Of a stretch of DNA of 64,000 nt, positions 44,952 through 54,341 are shown one piece after another (position 1 is the stretch's first letter; the number at the start of each line of letters is the position of its first letter). The notes under the pieces were generated by a model. The model was given only the letters and a program-made list of their open reading frames with translations, was not told the DNA's origin and ran no database searches. The position numbers and the translations under genes are program-made. The stretch is taken from the NCBI GenBank assembly GCA_021732975.1, contig JAKFWC010000006.1:1-64000 (forward strand), written 5' to 3'. This DNA is from Planctomycetaceae bacterium (GTDB taxonomy: Bacteria > Planctomycetota > Planctomycetia > Planctomycetales > Planctomycetaceae).

Positions 44952-47855
44952 TTAGGGCTGCCGACGCGGCGACGGAAACGTTGGCAATCGTGGAAGGCGA
45001 TCGAACAGCCGGGTGGCCGATGCCGGTTCAACACGGGGGCTTTCCGCGGGCGAAGTCCCTTCCTGCCAGCGTTCCTGAGGGACGATTTGCAGGTCGTCGA
45101 TCAGCACATCGCCCATGCCGCAGAGGGACATCGTCAGCGTCCAGTCGGTGCTTTCTCGCGGTTCGCGGAGCATCTCGAATTTCGTCCAGCCGGACTTCTG
45201 ATGAAATCGCAGGGCTCCCGGTTTGCCGAGGAGGCTGTCATAAATCATCAGGCCATCGCAGTGGCCGGTCACGGGCTGGCTGATTTTCACCCACCCACTG
45301 ATATGCAGCACTTGCCCGGCACGGGCGGGGACCGGCGGCGTGGTGAGCGTGACGGCGGGCCGTTCCAGATACCGCGGCGGTGTGATCCCCGCCGCCGGTT
45401 CACAAGCGAGTCGCAGGGCATAGCGACTCGATCGACCCGAAGGAAACAGTTCGGCTTTGGTCCGAAGCTCGTCGGGAGCATGGTGATGATTTTCCCATCC
45501 TTCGGCGATCAGGGTGTCCAAGTCCTCGAATTCACCGGACGGCAATAAATTGCGGGATTCCCGGGAGCGACTGCGGCCAAAATCGGCGACGAGCTTCCAG
45601 TGCTGCGGCAGCGTTTGAAAGCAGAGGGAGTACGGTGAACTGACGGGAGCGGATAGCGAATGGACGGCTTCGTCCCAATGCGCCCGTTGCAGAATTCGCA
45701 GGCTTTGCAGCGTTTCGCCGGCATGCAGGCGGGCCGTGTGGTAGTCCTTTGTTCTCAAGGCGGCTTCTGCGCGTTCGAGCCGTAATCGTGCGCGCCCCAA
45801 CAATTGCGGACCATCCGGAACCTGCGGTGCGAGTGTCTGCAACTCTTCATGAACCTTGGCAACCCGATCAAACTTGAGTCGGGCGAGTTCGACATTGGCA
45901 GAAGCACTGGCGGCTTTAATCGCCTGGATGCGTTTCGCCAGGCTCTCTTTCAATTCGGGTTTATTGGTCAGCCAGATGATCGTGGTCTGATCAAACCGGG
46001 GAATCGTGATACGGCGGCCACCGGCCGTGGGTTCGCTTTGCAAATTGCTCATATCGGTCGTCGAAACTTCCCAGGCGGTGGCGGTCTCTCCCGCGCCGGG
46101 AACGGTCAGAACAACATTCTGCGCAGCCGATTGCGCCGGCACGAACTGGGATTGACGTTCGAGCCACATCGGCAGAACCAACGTCCCGTATTCGGTGCGT
46201 AGCACAAAAGCAGAGAGCTCCTCTGCTTCGCCCTGCTTTTGCCTTTGCTGGATCGCATGGGCCCGCCGTTGGCCATCGCGTTCCATGTTGTTCGACAAGG
46301 ACTGGCCGATGGGCGCATTGCGGCTGGGATCAACCGATCCCGGCGTAATTGCGGTGCAGACAATTTTCGAGACGCTGCTCGACGTGGCCAATAATGGTTC
46401 CATCAGCCCGAGTTCGAGATTGAGCTGCTGCAGAATCAGTTCGCGTTCCCGTGCCGCCGGAGTAGCGTGATTGACCGGTGTCGTCGTCCAGAAACCCAAT
46501 CCCCGGCAGCCGGCCGCGAGTGCCGCATACATCTGCAGCCGAATCTGCTCGGGTTCGAGCATGGCCGGGCTTCCTTCGCCGGAATGGAGGGCCAGCAGGC
46601 TCGGCGACGGTTCGGTCTGGATCCATGTCCAGCAAAAGGCGCCGGGTCGCGCGAGCTGCTTACGCTCGGCAAGCCAGTCTCGATACTCCAGCAACGAAAA
46701 CGTGGTTTGCAAGGGGTGTCGCGATGATCCCAGCCAGCCGACATCGCGCGAGAACAAGCGTTCGTCGCCGAGAACATCGACGGCAATCGGACGGTTGCGG
46801 CGGCGGTCTGCCATTTCGACTTGCTCGATCCAATGGACTAACCGACTCCGCTCGCTCCCCTCCACGCGCGTGCCCAGGATCCAGCACAAGACCGCGTCGT
46901 TAGTCGGCGAGAACGGCACCAGACCCGCAGCCTGAGATCCGAGTGTGTCGCCCGATTCCGTCAAAGGTTGCGGCGGCGTGGCGGCAGCCCAGAGTTGCTG
47001 CTTCCGTAAAGAAGCCAGTGTAGATGCGTCCGCGTAGTCGGCGATCCAGACGGTATTAAAGCCCGTTGCGGCCAAAACCTCGGCGGGTTCCCGATGATGC
47101 CGCACAACCCTGGGAAAAAACGGGTTCCCGTCCACCTGCAGGCGATCGAGTCGGAAGGACACGTTTGGCACTTCCGGGCCGCTGTTCATCACTGCGGAAG
47201 ACATCAATTGGATGTTGGAAGGTGTCACGACGGGCGCGAGTTGAAGATCGTCCGTCAGGACTTCACACTCGCGGTTTGGTAACGAGCACGCCAGCACGAC
47301 GCGGTCCACGTACATTTCACCCGGTTCCGCCGTGCCGCCGAGTCGCGCCCGGAGCAATACGAGCAGTTGGTGCATCTTTTTGTCGGTGGTGCGGGCACGG
47401 ATCTGCTGCCATTGACCCGCATCACTGTAGACATCACCCGCCAAAATGATTTCTGCCGGCCGCTGGGTCTTCGGGTCGATCACGTCCGGGATGACAATCA
47501 CCAGTCCCAAGACCCAGCCAGGATGATCGGAGCGAATCGAGAGACTGGCCGTGACTTCGTCAAAAACTCGAGCGCGGGTGACGGTGTGCTCGAAACGAAC
47601 TGGAGTCGCCTCATCTTTTGCCAACAGGTGGATGCGTTCCGCGCCCCCTTTCAGCCCTCGATCCCGTTGTCGGGTTTGCTGCAGGATGCGAACTTTGCCC
47701 GATTGCTCGCTGAACTTCCACGAAGTGACTGCGGCGTCAAACGGTTCATGAAACGGTTCCGCCGCGGGAATTCCGCTCGTACCAATGACGATCAGGACCG
47801 CGGCCATGTAGCCGAGTCGCTCTATCCAGCGCGTTAAAATCGATTCAGTCGGCAT
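44952..47855 (-). CDS. Large secreted protein, glycoside-hydrolase-like with carbohydrate-binding-like ends
   Basis: The 967-residue protein has a signal-anchor (MPTESILTRWIERLGYMAAV; hydrophobic 14-31). Residues 35-200 look like a beta-sandwich (WVLGLVIVIPDVIDPKTQRP, EMYVDRVVLACSL). Residues 240-520 resemble a TIM-barrel glycosidase (NPFFPRVVRHHR, GFNTVWIADYADA, LAAGCRGLGFWTTT), but I cannot point to catalytic acids. A helical stretch (about 655-745) precedes a C-terminal carbohydrate-binding-like domain (ISGWVKISQPVTGHCDGLMI, VLIDDLQIV). AGGGA lies just before the ATG. Enzyme activity is inference only. Confidence 0.55.
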   Translation of the reverse strand: MPTESILTRWIERLGYMAAVLIVIGTSGIPAAEPFHEPFDAAVTSWKFSEQSGKVRILQQTRQRDRGLKGGAERIHLLAKDEATPVRFEHTVTRARVFDEVTASLSIRSDHPGWVLGLVIVIPDVIDPKTQRPAEIILAGDVYSDAGQWQQIRARTTDKKMHQLLVLLRARLGGTAEPGEMYVDRVVLACSLPNRECEVLTDDLQLAPVVTPSNIQLMSSAVMNSGPEVPNVSFRLDRLQVDGNPFFPRVVRHHREPAEVLAATGFNTVWIADYADASTLASLRKQQLWAAATPPQPLTESGDTLGSQAAGLVPFSPTNDAVLCWILGTRVEGSERSRLVHWIEQVEMADRRRNRPIAVDVLGDERLFSRDVGWLGSSRHPLQTTFSLLEYRDWLAERKQLARPGAFCWTWIQTEPSPSLLALHSGEGSPAMLEPEQIRLQMYAALAAGCRGLGFWTTTPVNHATPAARERELILQQLNLELGLMEPLLATSSSVSKIVCTAITPGSVDPSRNAPIGQSLSNNMERDGQRRAHAIQQRQKQGEAEELSAFVLRTEYGTLVLPMWLERQSQFVPAQSAAQNVVLTVPGAGETATAWEVSTTDMSNLQSEPTAGGRRITIPRFDQTTIIWLTNKPELKESLAKRIQAIKAASASANVELARLKFDRVAKVHEELQTLAPQVPDGPQLLGRARLRLERAEAALRTKDYHTARLHAGETLQSLRILQRAHWDEAVHSLSAPVSSPYSLCFQTLPQHWKLVADFGRSRSRESRNLLPSGEFEDLDTLIAEGWENHHHAPDELRTKAELFPSGRSSRYALRLACEPAAGITPPRYLERPAVTLTTPPVPARAGQVLHISGWVKISQPVTGHCDGLMIYDSLLGKPGALRFHQKSGWTKFEMLREPRESTDWTLTMSLCGMGDVLIDDLQIVPQERWQEGTSPAESPRVEPASATRLFDRLPRLPTFPSPRRQP

Positions 47856-48217
47856 CGTCCCTGAAGCCGAAAAATTCCGCGAATCCTCCGTCTTCGGAAC
47901 TCATCGCCCCGCGATATGGAGAATTCTTAGAATTTCCATGAAGTTCATTTCATTCGTGACCTATGCCTTCTCGCCGCGAATCCCTGCGCGCAAGAATCTG
48001 GTCTCATTTTCCTAACTCATGAATTCTAAGAGAGTTGGCTCCGGATCGCTAGATCAAATGGTGGCGACTCGCCATCGCCGGAAAAATCGGCACAAAACGA
48101 TTCGCAGGTCGTAACTCGTGGATGCTAATGACGTTCTGGTGATCCTTGTGTCCGGTTCCCTCGCGTGCCCAGAATGGCAATACAAACGTGAGCCGGAAAC
48201 TTCAGGACACAACGGGC
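47856..48217. other. 362-base divergent intergenic region with a palindromic site
   Basis: ATGGAGAATTCTTAGAATTTCCAT at 47916-47939 forms an interrupted palindrome, and GAATTCTAAG recurs at 48021-48030, about 100 bases away. The pair could be operator sites for one of the flanking genes. No other gene is seen. Confidence 0.35.
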
Positions 48218-48499
48218 ATGCTTCAACAATCCCGCTTCCCGGAAAATGACCTTGAAGACATGCCGCGCGAACTGATCGAACTTGGCGAGCAGATCGCTAA
48301 GTTGTCCGGCAGTCGCAGTGCGGAACTGGAAGAAGCATACGCGAAAGTGGTCGATTCAATTCGCCGCCGTCGCCGAATTCTGTCGCTGGTTCAAGAAGCG
48401 CTGTCGCAGTTGCGTTTGGACATCAAGTATCTGATGTTCGACTTGGAAGTCACTCGCCGCGAACGCGATGAACTTCGCCAGCAAATCAGCGGTGAGTAG
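48218..48499 (+). CDS. Small coiled-coil protein, 93 residues
   Basis: The ATG at 48218 (MLQQSRFPENDLEDMPRELI) is preferred to a TTG 24 codons upstream. The protein is almost entirely helical with heptad spacing (LGEQIAKLSGSRSAELEEAY, LSLVQEALSQLRLDIKYLMF, DLEVTRRERDELRQQI). There is no catalytic motif. It is followed by a perfect terminator, which supports expression. Function unknown. Confidence 0.65.
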   Translation: MLQQSRFPENDLEDMPRELIELGEQIAKLSGSRSAELEEAYAKVVDSIRRRRRILSLVQEALSQLRLDIKYLMFDLEVTRRERDELRQQISGE

Positions 48500-48530
48500 T
48501 TGCCCGCTCGGCCTATCCTCATGAAGTGTC

Positions 48531-48568
48531 AGCACCCCGGCTGCTTGCAAGCAGCCGGGGTGCTTTCT
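48531..48568 (+). terminator. Perfect 16-bp intrinsic terminator
   Basis: AGCACCCCGGCTGCTT (48531-48546) pairs fully with AAGCAGCCGGGGTGCT (48549-48564), followed by TTCTTG. Confidence 0.9.
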
Positions 48569-48590
48569 TGTTGCACTTCGTGAATTCTCC

Positions 48591-48620
48591 GAACTCGCTC
48601 CCTGACGGTCGCGGCTCTGA
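48591..48620. repeat. Half copy of palindrome family H
   Basis: GAACTCGCTCCCTGACGGTC followed by GCGGCTC matches one arm of the element at 42188-42259 with two substitutions, but no opposite arm is present. It lies just after the glyA stop. Confidence 0.75.
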
Positions 48621-48633
48621 CGATGCTCGGTTT

Positions 48634-49875
48634 TCAGCCGATCCCCGGCACCGGGAATGTCTGGCAGAATTCGCGGATTTCTGTGCGGGTGCGGTCAATC
48701 ACCGTGGCGTCATCGGCGTGTTTGAGCACGGTGAGAATCCACGCCCCGACGCGCTTCATGTCGGCCTCTTTCATGCCGCGGGTGGTGAGGGCGGCGGTGC
48801 CGAGGCGGATGCCGCTGGGGTCGAGCGGTTTGCGTGGGTCGTAGGGAATCATGTTCTTATTGACGGTGATTCCGGCGCGATCGAGCGTCTGTTCGCCGAT
48901 CTTTCCTGTCAGCCCGATGGTCGTCACATCGGCGAGCATCAGGTGATTGTCGGTCCCGCCGCTCGCGAGTTTCAGTCCGCCGGCCGTCAATGTCTCGGCG
49001 AGCACTTTCGCATTGGCGACGATCTGCTTGGCGTACTCTTTGAACGACGGTTGTAGTGCTTCCAGGAAGCAGACGGCTTTCCCCGCGATCACGTGGACCA
49101 GCGGTCCCCCCTGCAATCCCGGGAAGACGGTTTTGTCGATTCCCTTTGCCTGGGCTTCTTTGCAAAGTACAAATCCGGACCGCGGACCGCGTAGCGTTTT
49201 GTGGGATGTCGAGGTGACGAAATCCGCCACCGGCACCGGGCTATTGTGAATTCCGGCAGCGACCAGACCCGCATAATGGGCCATGTCGACCATCAACAAC
49301 GCGCCGACTTCCTTTGCAATTTCTGCGAATTTCGCATGGTCGATCTCGCGCGGATAGGCACTCGCCCCGGCGACGATCAGCTTGGGACGATGTTCCCGGG
49401 CCAGCCGTGCGACCTGATCGAAATCGATCCGATGGTCATCCGGTCGCACACCGTAATGAATTGGTCGATAGAGTTGCCCGCTGAAATTGAGATTCATCCC
49501 GTGGGTGAGATGCCCGCCGTGGGCGAGGTCCATCGCCAGGAAGACATCGCCCGGTTGCAAGACCGACATGTAGACCGACATGTTCGCCTGCGATCCGGCG
49601 TGCGGTTGGACATTGGCGTGTTCTGCACCGAACAGTTGCTTGGCCCTGTCCCGGGCGAGATTCTCGACTTTGTCGACGAATTCGCAGCCGCCGTAATATC
49701 GCCGTCCGGGATAACCCTCGGCGTACTTGTTTGTCAGCACCGTGCCGACGGCTTCGAGCACCGCTGCACTGGTGTAGTTTTCCGAGGCAATGAGTTCGAG
49801 ACCGTCGCGTTGCCGAGCCCGCTCCTCATCAATGGCGTGGTTCAGAGCGGGATCGAACGCTGAGAGGGCGGACAT
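48634..49875 (-). CDS. glyA: Serine hydroxymethyltransferase
   Basis: The 413-residue protein has [39 protein letters not shown], the aspartate of [16 protein letters not shown] and the pyridoxal lysine Lys226 in [14 protein letters not shown]. It interconverts serine and glycine, feeding one-carbon units to folate. Normal length. It stands alone between a terminator and a divergent gene. Confidence 0.96.
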   Translation of the reverse strand: MSALSAFDPALNHAIDEERARQRDGLELIASENYTSAAVLEAVGTVLTNKYAEGYPGRRYYGGCEFVDKVENLARDRAKQLFGAEHANVQPHAGSQANMSVYMSVLQPGDVFLAMDLAHGGHLTHGMNLNFSGQLYRPIHYGVRPDDHRIDFDQVARLAREHRPKLIVAGASAYPREIDHAKFAEIAKEVGALLMVDMAHYAGLVAAGIHNSPVPVADFVTSTSHKTLRGPRSGFVLCKEAQAKGIDKTVFPGLQGGPLVHVIAGKAVCFLEALQPSFKEYAKQIVANAKVLAETLTAGGLKLASGGTDNHLMLADVTTIGLTGKIGEQTLDRAGITVNKNMIPYDPRKPLDPSGIRLGTAALTTRGMKEADMKRVGAWILTVLKHADDATVIDRTRTEIREFCQTFPVPGIG

Positions 49876-50014
49876 GGTCGGAATTTCCTTCGCAAGCGGC
49901 AGAGCGACATTCAGACACCGCTCGTCCTATAATGAGCGAGTGCAAATCATCATTGTAGCTATCCCGCGCCTGAGTTGCATCGACGCTGAGACAGGCCGCC
50001 TCCGACGAATTCGT

Positions 50015-50130
50015 GGAATGCAAAATGAAGAATGAAGAATGAAAAGTGCAAAATGAATCAGAAAAACGTCATGCTTCATCTTCCTTACCATTTTGCATTC
50101 TGCATTTTTCATTCACCATTTTGCATTGCA
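50015..50130. repeat. Imperfect inverted repeat of TGCAAAATG units (palindrome family L)
   Basis: The left half (about 50015-50055) contains TGCAAAATGAAGAATG and TGCAAAATG. The right half (about 50088-50130) contains CATTTTGCATT twice. It is AT-rich in a GC-rich genome and ends 23 bases before the start of the BRCT-MerR gene, so it forms much of that gene's leader. Confidence 0.85.
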
Positions 50131-50152
50131 TCAGCCCCAAAGACCTCGCCGC

Positions 50153-51376
50153 ATGCCTGACACCCCCGCTGAACCCGTTGTCGCCTCATCTCCCCTGCTG
50201 GCTGGGGAACGGGTGGCGTTCACGGGGATTCTCGCGTCGATGACGCATCGTCAGGCGGCGGAACTTGTTGAACAGCACGGCGGACAACCGGTCCAGCACG
50301 TGACACAGCAAACTACGCTGCTGGTTATCGGTGAAGAAGGCTGGCCCCTCGAAGCGGATGGACAACCATCCGTCAAATTGGTTCAGGCGCAGGCGGTCCA
50401 GCAAAGAGGGGCGGAACTACGGATCCTGAGCGAATCGGAATGGCTCACGGCGCTCGGGTTGGAAGCGGTCCGACCGCATCAGTTGTATACCCCGGCGACA
50501 CTCAGCCAGTTGCTGGGACTGTCGGTCTACGACATCCGCCGCTGGGAAAGAATGGGGTTGATCCACCCTGTCCGACGGATCATGCGGCTGCCGTATTTCG
50601 ACTATGCGGAAGTCGTTGCCGCCCGGCGGTTGGCCGATTTGATCGCCTCCGGGGCCTCGGCAGAATCATTGGCGACCTCGTTGGATCGTTTACGCCAGGT
50701 CGTGCCGGGGATTGACCGGCCGCTTGCGCAGTTGCAATTGCTCACACAGGGATCGCACGTCCTCTATCGCGATCCCAAGGGCTGGGTCGAACCGACATCC
50801 GGGCAACGGGTCTTCACGTTTGAAGAGCCGTTGACGGTGTTCGATGAAATTCCCACGGAACCGGTCGAGACAGTTTCCTTCCCCGCGGTGCGGAAAGAGG
50901 CGTTGGCTCAACCGCCGGACCATTGGTTTCGTGAGGGTTGTCGGCTCTCGGAAGAAGGGCATCTTGCCGCTGCGGTGGAAGCCTTTCGGCTGGCGCTCAT
51001 CGCCAGTCCGCAGGAAGCGGATTACCACTTCCATCTGGCGGATACGCTTTATCGCCAGGGGAATCTCCGCGGAGCGATCGAACGGTATTTCGTGACCGTC
51101 GAGCAGGATCACGAGTTTCTCGAAGCTTGGACGCAGTTGGGCTGCACGCTCGCGGAGAGCAACGATCTCGAGGCGGCGCGGGATGCCTTCCGGGTTGCGC
51201 TCGATTTGCACCCGGATTTCCCGGACGCCCATTTTCATGTGGCGCAATTGCTGGAACGACTCGGTGACAGCCTTGCCGCTCAACAGCATTGGCGAACGTA
51301 TTTATCGTTCGACCAACGCGGACCGTGGGCGGAACTCGCGCGGCAACGGCTTGGCGGGAATGGCGACCCCATTTAG
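50153..51376 (+). CDS. BRCT - MerR-type HTH - TPR fusion protein
   Basis: The ATG at 50153 (MPDTPAEPVVASSPLLAGER) starts a 407-residue protein; codons upstream lie in the palindrome. Residues 15-110 look like a BRCT domain (RVAFTGILASMTHRQAAELV, then TTLLVIGEEGWP). Residues 125-185 are a MerR-type helix-turn-helix (YTPATLSQLLGLSVYDIRRW, YFDYAEVVAARRLADLI). Residues 275-395 are TPR repeats (GHLAAAVEAFRLALIASPQE). This suggests a DNA-binding regulator that senses partner proteins; no target is known. Its TAG stop is the first triplet of the palindrome at 51371-51448. Confidence 0.75.
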   Translation: MPDTPAEPVVASSPLLAGERVAFTGILASMTHRQAAELVEQHGGQPVQHVTQQTTLLVIGEEGWPLEADGQPSVKLVQAQAVQQRGAELRILSESEWLTALGLEAVRPHQLYTPATLSQLLGLSVYDIRRWERMGLIHPVRRIMRLPYFDYAEVVAARRLADLIASGASAESLATSLDRLRQVVPGIDRPLAQLQLLTQGSHVLYRDPKGWVEPTSGQRVFTFEEPLTVFDEIPTEPVETVSFPAVRKEALAQPPDHWFREGCRLSEEGHLAAAVEAFRLALIASPQEADYHFHLADTLYRQGNLRGAIERYFVTVEQDHEFLEAWTQLGCTLAESNDLEAARDAFRVALDLHPDFPDAHFHVAQLLERLGDSLAAQQHWRTYLSFDQRGPWAELARQRLGGNGDPI

Positions 51377-51448
51377 CCCCCCGATGTCTTCAACGGAGGG
51401 ATTTCAGGATGCCGGCGAACCCCCGGTTGCAGACAACCGGGGCTAAAT
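51371..51448. repeat. Inverted repeat, palindrome family C copy 2
   Basis: ATTTAGCCCC (51371-51380) and GGGGCTAAAT (51439-51448) are perfect outer ends. Internal CAACGGAGGG and CCCCCGGTTGCAGACAACCG are partly decayed relative to the copy at 11721-11806. It lies exactly between two convergent stop codons. Confidence 0.8.
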
Positions 51449-51450
51449 GA

Positions 51451-51717
51451 TCAATGTTCGTCGGTGTGATACGCCTGGCCAGTGCCGGCGTGGGGGTCGT
51501 CGCTGGCGTTCGAGTTGTAGCACATCCACACGGTGACGGAGACCATCAGCGTCAGCAGAATGCAGAAGAACGCCGCCAGCAGTCGGCCGATCGCCACTCC
51601 GGCTGCGCGGTCTTCGTCATCGAAAAACTGCAGTTCCTGCTTTTCAAACCGCAACGAATCCAACGGTGTGGCCGTAGTGACAGCGTGGCCGTGATCGTCG
51701 TGTGAATGGTCGCTCAT
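51451..51717 (-). CDS. Small His-rich single-pass membrane protein, 88 residues
   Basis: The start at 51717 (MSDHSHDDHGHAVTTATPLD) gives a His/Asp-rich head, a membrane helix at about 44-66 and a short outer tail ending QAYHTDEH. The histidine clusters could bind metal. I know no named family. Confidence 0.55.
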   Translation of the reverse strand: MSDHSHDDHGHAVTTATPLDSLRFEKQELQFFDDEDRAAGVAIGRLLAAFFCILLTLMVSVTVWMCYNSNASDDPHAGTGQAYHTDEH

Positions 51718-51914
51718 CAACGCAATTCCCGAATTCGTCAGCTTGGTTTTACGGTCGCCGCTATTCTGAACAGGACAGCGGCATCTGTCGAGTCCAACTG
51801 AAGCAGCACGGGAAATTGTCGACTTGTTTGTGGTCGGGTTGACCATGTTGGTTCGAGATTTCACACTACCACTGTTTCTCCGATCACGTCCCCTGCCCCG
51901 CGGGAATGTTTGAG

Positions 51915-53096
51915 ATGACGATTTCGTTTGCCTGCCCGGAGTGCGGCCGGAAGTATGTCCTGAACGACGATCTCGCCGGAAAAAAGATCAAATGCAAAGG
52001 CTGCGAGGCGGCGATCCGCGTTCCCGAGGTGGCGGATGTCGACGATTTTGATGACCTTCCCGACGACCCCGCCGGAAGTGACGAAGACGATTTCCTGAAG
52101 GAACTCAACCGCAAATCGACCCCGCGGAGTTCTTCTTCGAGCAGCAGTGGCAAGAAAAAGTCGAGCAAATCTGCGAAATCGGAGGGCATGAGCAGCGGCG
52201 CGAAATGGGCGATCGGCATCGGGATCGGTCTGGTCGTCATGACGGTGATTTGTTGCGGCTTGCCCGGCCTGGTGGGAGTGATGGCTTTCCGTCAGTTCAC
52301 CGTTGGTGAAACCGCGCCCGCAGGGATGACCTTCGAGCAATGGCGAGCGTCTTCACCCACCAAATTGACGCAGCACGGATCGGCTCCCCAGCCGTATGAC
52401 GATGAAGCCCCGCCTGCCAATGTCACCGAGGTGATTTTTCCGTCCGGCAATCTGCAGTTGAAGGCTTGGGTCTTCCGTCCGCCAGGCGTCGAGGAACCCC
52501 GTCCCGCACTCGTCTTTTTCCACGGCGGGTTCGCTTTTGGAGACGGCGACTTCGAGACCTGTCAGCCGTTCATGGATGCCGGGTATGTCGTCATGACCCC
52601 CATGCTTCGCGGCGAAAATGGGAACCCCGGCGAGTTCCAACTGTTTTATGGAGAAATTGATGACGCTCGCGCCGCCTGCCAATGGCTGGCTCAACAGCCG
52701 TATGTCAACAAGCAGCGGATCTACACGTTCGGCCACAGTATTGGCGGCGGCGTCTCCGCTGTGCTTTCAATGATGGACAACGTCCCCATTCGCCACGGCG
52801 GCAGCTCCGGTGGACTGTATGACCAACTCACATTTCTCGGGTGGATGGACACGATTCCCTTCGAGAACACTCCGCGCGAGCGCTCGGTCCGGCTGCTCGT
52901 CGGGAACACACAGCTCATGCAGCGAACGCACTACGGCTACATCGGGACCGAGGACGATGCGTTCGAGGATGTCGTCGAAAAACTCCATAAATCGCCTGTA
53001 GAGAAGCTGAAGGTCGAAACCGTTCCGGGCGATCATTTCAGCAGTTTTGATGAATCGCTGAAGCGATATCTGCAGGTGACGGAAGCGGATAAGTAA
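51915..53096 (+). CDS. Zinc-ribbon, membrane helix and alpha/beta hydrolase fusion
   Basis: I use the ATG at 51915 (MTISFACPECGRKYVLNDDL), since the zinc ribbon of MJ0042 type starts there; an in-frame ATG at 51906 adds three residues. CPEC and CKGC form the metal site. An acidic and Ser/Lys-rich linker leads to a membrane helix (about 95-120). The outer domain is an alpha/beta hydrolase: LVFFHGGFAFG oxyanion loop, FGHSIGGGVSAVLS with the nucleophile Ser, and PGDHFSSFD with the catalytic His. Likely a membrane-anchored esterase or peptidase of the acylaminoacyl-peptidase type. Confidence 0.75.
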   Translation: MTISFACPECGRKYVLNDDLAGKKIKCKGCEAAIRVPEVADVDDFDDLPDDPAGSDEDDFLKELNRKSTPRSSSSSSSGKKKSSKSAKSEGMSSGAKWAIGIGIGLVVMTVICCGLPGLVGVMAFRQFTVGETAPAGMTFEQWRASSPTKLTQHGSAPQPYDDEAPPANVTEVIFPSGNLQLKAWVFRPPGVEEPRPALVFFHGGFAFGDGDFETCQPFMDAGYVVMTPMLRGENGNPGEFQLFYGEIDDARAACQWLAQQPYVNKQRIYTFGHSIGGGVSAVLSMMDNVPIRHGGSSGGLYDQLTFLGWMDTIPFENTPRERSVRLLVGNTQLMQRTHYGYIGTEDDAFEDVVEKLHKSPVEKLKVETVPGDHFSSFDESLKRYLQVTEADK

Positions 53097-53106
53097 CTGC
53101 GAGAAA

Positions 53107-53182
53107 GTGAGCCGCAATGCGCTAGCCGCGGGTGTATTTCGAGACGCATGAAGAACCCGCCGGCTAGTGGCTTGCGGCTCAC
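53107..53182. repeat. Inverted repeat, palindrome family M
   Basis: GTGAGCCGCAATGCGCTAGC (from 53107) faces GGCTAGTGGCTTGCGGCTCAC (ending 53182) with a few mismatches. It fills the gap between the convergent hydrolase gene and the ExbD-like pair. Confidence 0.8.
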
Positions 53183-53189
53183 AAATGCG

Positions 53190-54341
53190 TCATTGTCCCG
53201 ACGATCGCGAACCCGTGGGCGAACCGGCAATGGGCACGCCCTCCGGTAACGGGCGACCGGCGACGAGAAAGTTCTCCGCGTGGCAGATTTTCCGCAGCTT
53301 GCCGTAGATTTCAAAGCTGTCGGGATAAACCCAGAACGTCATCGTCGTGTCAGGCGGGGCGTCCAACAGTGCGGCGTAGAACTTTGAGCCGGGTGTGAGC
53401 GCCTGGTCTGCGGTTTCGGTGACGAGATCACGCTGTGGTTCGATCTCAAAATGGACCACGCTCACACGGTACATCCCCGGGCCGTTGCGGAGTTCTTCGA
53501 TCCCGGTGAGATTGTCTCGCTGCATCACGAACTTCAGCACGAAGCCATCGATGGGACCGATCTGGCTGTGGTGCTGCCGGGTCTTGGCAAGAATGTCTTT
53601 CTTGCGATCGACCTGTTCTTTCAGGCGGTCTTTGAACTTCTCCATCGGGACAATGGACACGCGGTTGTGCAGCAGTTGAAAGTGTCGTTCCTCGCCGGAG
53701 ACCACGCGGCTCATGGGCGTGATACGATGTTCGATCTGGCTGCCGATCGCCGGTGGTTGAGCCTGCACTTCACGCAGTTCGCCGTTCAATTGGGCGATTG
53801 TCGCACGCAGATTCTCCAGTGCCACAGTAGTGGCCGCATGTTGCTGTTCGACGACGACCGCTTCCGCCGCTTTGCGTTCAAAAATCGTACGCATCGATTG
53901 CAGCCGCTGCTCGACGTTTTCCAGCGACTCATGCGTTTCGGTCAGTTTCCGTTTGGCTGACTGGGCCGCTTCATTCAGGGAGCGAATCTCTTCCGCAAGC
54001 GATTTCGCTGCCGCGACAAACTCCGACGGTGGTTCTAACGGCGGAAGCGGTTCTTCCGCGATCGGTTCAAATACCGGGGCCGATGGCAGAGGTTCCTGAG
54101 CTTCGCCCACGGGGATTTGTGCAGCATCGGCCATGAATGACGGCGGCAGCATGGCCGGTGTCGCGGACGGGCTGCCACTTTCATCGGTTGCGGGCACGGT
54201 ATCCGGCAGCACCACGGGGGACTGATTGGCCCGCATCCCGGCCATCACCAACAGGATGATGAGCACGCCGACGATGTTACACACGACATCGAGAAACGAG
54301 TCGGAACCGAACTGCAGTTCGCCGCGATGACGGGCACTCAT
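53190..54341 (-). CDS. ExbD/TolR-like coiled-coil membrane protein (partner 2)
   Basis: The 383-residue protein has one N-terminal helix with an acidic residue at its start (FGSDSFLDVVCNIVGVLI, helix about 17-37). This is like the proton-path helix of ExbD, TolR and MotB. A proline-rich linker, a long coiled coil (about 105-195) and a C-terminal globular domain (FWVYPDSFEIYGKLRKIC) follow. The ATG overlaps the stop of the upstream gene by four bases, so the two are made together. Channel function is inference. Confidence 0.6.
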   Translation of the reverse strand: MSARHRGELQFGSDSFLDVVCNIVGVLIILLVMAGMRANQSPVVLPDTVPATDESGSPSATPAMLPPSFMADAAQIPVGEAQEPLPSAPVFEPIAEEPLPPLEPPSEFVAAAKSLAEEIRSLNEAAQSAKRKLTETHESLENVEQRLQSMRTIFERKAAEAVVVEQQHAATTVALENLRATIAQLNGELREVQAQPPAIGSQIEHRITPMSRVVSGEERHFQLLHNRVSIVPMEKFKDRLKEQVDRKKDILAKTRQHHSQIGPIDGFVLKFVMQRDNLTGIEELRNGPGMYRVSVVHFEIEPQRDLVTETADQALTPGSKFYAALLDAPPDTTMTFWVYPDSFEIYGKLRKICHAENFLVAGRPLPEGVPIAGSPTGSRSSGQ

